From assembly GCA_039029315.1 (NCBI GenBank), contig JBCCGK010000015.1:1-64000 (forward strand): 64,000 nucleotides of DNA, written 5' to 3'. This document shows positions 61,464 to 64,000 of the stretch, piece after piece. How positions within the stretch are numbered: the first letter of the stretch is position 1; every line of letters begins with the position of its first letter. This stretch comes from JBCCCJ01 sp039029315. GTDB lineage: Bacteria > Bacteroidota > Bacteroidia > J057. A program made the position numbers and the translations under genes. Below the pieces are notes generated by a model. It worked only from the letters and a program-made list of their open reading frames with translations, ran no database searches and was not told the origin of the DNA.

Positions 61464-62918
61464 ATGGACATTAGATGGACGCAATCATGGCCTCACCCTT
61501 CCAATAGCACGCTCGTAGTGCTCCCTGTTTGGGACGAGGATCTTGCGTTGTTTCATCAAATGATTCCATCTGACCTGAGTATTTCATCTGATCTGGAAGA
61601 GAGTTGGTCCAAGAAAGGTAGCCAACATCTGAGCACGATCGGGACCCAATTCTGCTTGGTCAAAGGCATGGGAGCAGAGGTCGAGACGGAGGCTTTCCGA
61701 CAGATGGTCTGTAAGTGTGTCTCCTTTGCCAACGAATTCAAATACACAGATATTCTCTGGCTCAGTCCACGCTTCGCGCAACACAAGCAGCTGATTACTG
61801 CTTTGGCCGAAAGTCTGATCCTGAGTAATTACCAGTTTCTGACTTACAAATCCGAGATCAAGCCTCATGCACTCACTGCTGCATGGATCTTCGGCGAAGG
61901 AGATGGTACGCAACAACAGGCTGTAGATGCCGGTATGATCCAGGCCAAGGCTACTTGTATTGCAAGAGATTTGGTCAATGAACCTGTGATTACCCTGACA
62001 GCTGTAGAACTGAGTAGGCGGATCGAAGAGCTGGGAAAAGAGTTTGGGTTCGAGGTAGAAGTATTCCACAAACAGCGAATTCAGGCACTCAAAATGGGTG
62101 GCCTCCTGGCTGTTAACACTGGAAGCCCTGATCCACCAACCTTCAGTATTCTGTCGTATCGACCAGCCGGAACAGAGGAAATGCCTCCTGTCATTTTGGT
62201 TGGCAAGGGGGTCGTATTTGACACTGGCGGATTGAGCCTCAAGCCCACAGCCAACAGCATGGATTTCATGAAGGCTGACATGGGAGGCGCAGCAGCAGTG
62301 GTAGGTGCTCTCTGTGGCATTGCTGCACTGAAGCTGTCGCAACCAGTCATCGGACTCATTCCAGCAACAGACAATCGACCTGGTGGCAATGCCTATGTGC
62401 CCGGAGATGTGATCAAGATGTTCGATGGATCTACGGTTGAAGTCCTCAACACCGATGCGGAGGGGAGAATGATTTTGGCAGACGCACTTGCCTATGCCAA
62501 AAAGTATGAACCCGCCCTGGTGATAGACCTCGCCACACTTACGGGAGCAGCAGTTGTCTCAGTCGGCCTGCCCGGAATCGCCATGATGCGCAATACAGAT
62601 GAGGCTACCCGAGACCATTTGCTGGCTGCTGGAGAAGACGTTTATGAGCGTATGGTCGAGTTTCCATTGTGGAAAGAGTATGGTGATATGTTGCAAAGTG
62701 ATATCGCTGATTTGAAAAACATAGGTGGGCGATATGCTGGTGCTATCACTGCAGGGAAATTTTTGGAACATTTTACAGATTATCCCTGGATTCATCTGGA
62801 TATTGCTGGCCCTTCCTGGTTGACAGCACCGGATTCCTATCGGGGAAAAAACGGTACGGGTGTGGGTGTTCGCTTATTGATAGAATTTATTGCCAATCAT
62901 TATGAGCAACCCCAATAA
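61464..62918 (+). CDS. pepA: Leucyl aminopeptidase (M17)
   Basis: A 484-residue cytosolic aminopeptidase releasing N-terminal residues. The N-terminal domain (to about 170) is divergent. The catalytic domain holds VGKGVVFDTGGLSLKP (metal-binding Lys/Asp), the DMGGAAAV stretch, the signature NTDAEGRMILADAL, and ATLTGA. The signature differs from PROSITE's NTDAEGRL only at Met. Length is typical. It overlaps pdxA by 17 bases, so they are cotranscribed. Confidence 0.94.
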   Translation: MDIRWTQSWPHPSNSTLVVLPVWDEDLALFHQMIPSDLSISSDLEESWSKKGSQHLSTIGTQFCLVKGMGAEVETEAFRQMVCKCVSFANEFKYTDILWLSPRFAQHKQLITALAESLILSNYQFLTYKSEIKPHALTAAWIFGEGDGTQQQAVDAGMIQAKATCIARDLVNEPVITLTAVELSRRIEELGKEFGFEVEVFHKQRIQALKMGGLLAVNTGSPDPPTFSILSYRPAGTEEMPPVILVGKGVVFDTGGLSLKPTANSMDFMKADMGGAAAVVGALCGIAALKLSQPVIGLIPATDNRPGGNAYVPGDVIKMFDGSTVEVLNTDAEGRMILADALAYAKKYEPALVIDLATLTGAAVVSVGLPGIAMMRNTDEATRDHLLAAGEDVYERMVEFPLWKEYGDMLQSDIADLKNIGGRYAGAITAGKFLEHFTDYPWIHLDIAGPSWLTAPDSYRGKNGTGVGVRLLIEFIANHYEQPQ

Positions 62919-63963
62919 CAGTTTGAAAATAGGGATCACAATGGGTGATGCCAATGGAATCGGTCCGGAACTGATCCTTCGTGCATTTCAGGACCAGCGC
63001 CTCAGAGATAGATGTATCCCGATCATTTATGGTTCTTCCCGCGTCCTGAATATTTATCGAAAAATCCTCCAAATCAATAAGTTTCACTACTCAGTCATCA
63101 AAAATCCATCGCAGGCACAATTTCGCCGCTTGAATCTGATTGAGTGTGTGGAAAATCTGGATCGAATCGAAATTGGGCAGCCTTCTCAGACAGGGGCCAA
63201 GGTCGCGCATCAATCCCTCAAGCGAGCCATACAAGATGCCCAGCACAAAGACATAGACGCCATCATTACCCTTCCCCTGGACAAAGCCTCCTATCAAAAG
63301 TACTTTGATGAGGAATTTACTGGCCATACGGAATTATTGGGAAAGGCCTTTAATGTAGAAGAAAATCTCATGCTTATGGTGCATGAGAATCTCCGAGTCG
63401 GCCTGGTAACCAATCATTTGGCCATACAGAATGTGTCCAGCAATCTGTCAAAGGATCATATCATCCGCAAAGCGAAACTCCTTCACCAATCTCTCCTGAG
63501 AGATTTTGCCATTGTGAAACCCATGATCGCAATCCTTGGGCTGAATCCCCATGCCGGAGACAATGGCCTAGTTGGAACAGAAGAAGTCGATATGATAAAT
63601 GGAGCTGTGCAGACCTTGAAAGATCAGGGAATACAAGCAGTAGGCCCATATCCCGCAGATGGATTTTTCGGAGCGATGACCTATCGCAGGTTTGATGGAA
63701 TTTTGGCCATGTATCACGATCAGGGCTTGATTCCCTTCAAATTATTGGCCGGGTATAGTGGGGTGAATTTTACAGCCGGAATTCCCATTGTGCGAACCTC
63801 CCCCGATCACGGAGTAGCATATGATATTGCTGGCAAAGGAGAAGCTGATGCAAACAGCCTTCGACAATCCATTTATGTCACCATAGATGTCTTTAACAAA
63901 CGGAAAGCACATGAGGAGATGAGTGCAAATCCCCTGAAAGGGAAAGAACTCAAAGCCGAATAG
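62902..63963 (+). CDS. pdxA: 4-hydroxythreonine-4-phosphate dehydrogenase
   Basis: A 353-residue NAD-dependent enzyme of the DXP-dependent pyridoxal phosphate pathway. Motifs: IGITMGDANGIGPELI at the N-terminus, the metal-binding GHTELLG and ILGLNPHAGDNG, and YHDQGLIPFKLL. The C-terminal FTAGIPIVRTSPDHGVAYD is complete. I chose the ATG at 62902 because MSNPNNSLKIGIT begins the first strand. It starts within pepA. Confidence 0.96.
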   Translation: MSNPNNSLKIGITMGDANGIGPELILRAFQDQRLRDRCIPIIYGSSRVLNIYRKILQINKFHYSVIKNPSQAQFRRLNLIECVENLDRIEIGQPSQTGAKVAHQSLKRAIQDAQHKDIDAIITLPLDKASYQKYFDEEFTGHTELLGKAFNVEENLMLMVHENLRVGLVTNHLAIQNVSSNLSKDHIIRKAKLLHQSLLRDFAIVKPMIAILGLNPHAGDNGLVGTEEVDMINGAVQTLKDQGIQAVGPYPADGFFGAMTYRRFDGILAMYHDQGLIPFKLLAGYSGVNFTAGIPIVRTSPDHGVAYDIAGKGEADANSLRQSIYVTIDVFNKRKAHEEMSANPLKGKELKAE

Positions 63964-64000
63964 CAAGATAGCTGATGAAGATCTGTCAAGCACATATCTG

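Noticed and set aside
1..64000. CRISPR arrays, prophage, transposase genes, rRNA operons
   Set aside because: No regularly spaced repeats, phage modules, transposase motifs or rRNA sequence were seen.

Overview
The window reads as chromosomal DNA of a member of the Bacteroidota, probably a Saprospiria/Lewinella-like marine bacterium (class-level placement is inference). Four things point there. Many genes are preceded by the phylum's -7 element TAnnTTTG (tRNA-Lys, rpsA, rimP, guaB and others) and lack Shine-Dalgarno sequences. There is a type IX secretion (T9SS) C-terminal sorting domain on a dockerin-bearing protein. Several genes belong to Bacteroidota-typical families (GIN-domain lipoprotein, PepSY-like lipoprotein, LytS/LytTR pair, GH3/beta-lactamase-derived protein). 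The content is mostly core genome. I see no prophage, CRISPR array, transposase or rRNA.

Layout. 0.3-7.8 kb: secreted amidohydrolase, PBP1A, a small membrane protein, RidA and ribosomal protein S1 with an unusual repetitive C-terminal tail. 7.9-13.1 kb (minus strand): Tat-exported enolase-superfamily enzyme, Asp-nucleophile alpha/beta hydrolase, arginine-deiminase-family enzyme, PepSY-like lipoprotein and acyl-ACP thioesterase. 13.2-24.5 kb: SDR, a repeat-rich surface protein overlapping a dockerin/T9SS protein, a Bacteroidota-type unknown, two GT-C-like membrane proteins, dnaN and an O-methyltransferase. 24.6-36.9 kb: LysM lytic transglycosylase, typA, a MATE pump, the rimP-nusA-infB operon, nif3 and a zinc-ribbon coiled-coil protein.

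37-48.5 kb: lipoprotein, a serine hydrolase that keeps a remnant of a GH3 C-terminal domain, the beta-oxidation pair fadN/fadA under a MarR regulator, a YbhN-like membrane protein, guaB and a secreted unknown. 48.7-55.4 kb: a PspA homologue with a small partner that shares its C-terminal module, a BatE-like TPR/SH3 protein, tRNA-Lys and tRNA-Leu, a Tat-exported sugar-acid-dehydratase-like enzyme with a secreted RraA-like protein, nitrilase plus methyltransferase, and tRNA-Phe. 55.6-64 kb: DUF5694-like lipoprotein, LytS/LytTR two-component pair, GIN-domain lipoprotein, an ECF sigma factor without a neighbouring anti-sigma gene, rsmA, leucyl aminopeptidase and pdxA.

No single dramatic new system stands out. 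The most promising items are the PspA/partner pair with a shared C-terminal module, the dockerin/cohesin-like/T9SS protein translationally coupled to a repeat adhesin, the degenerate GH3-beta-lactamase protein, an 82-bp inverted-repeat element present in two diverged copies, the S1 tail, and leader hairpins in the rimP-nusA-infB operon.
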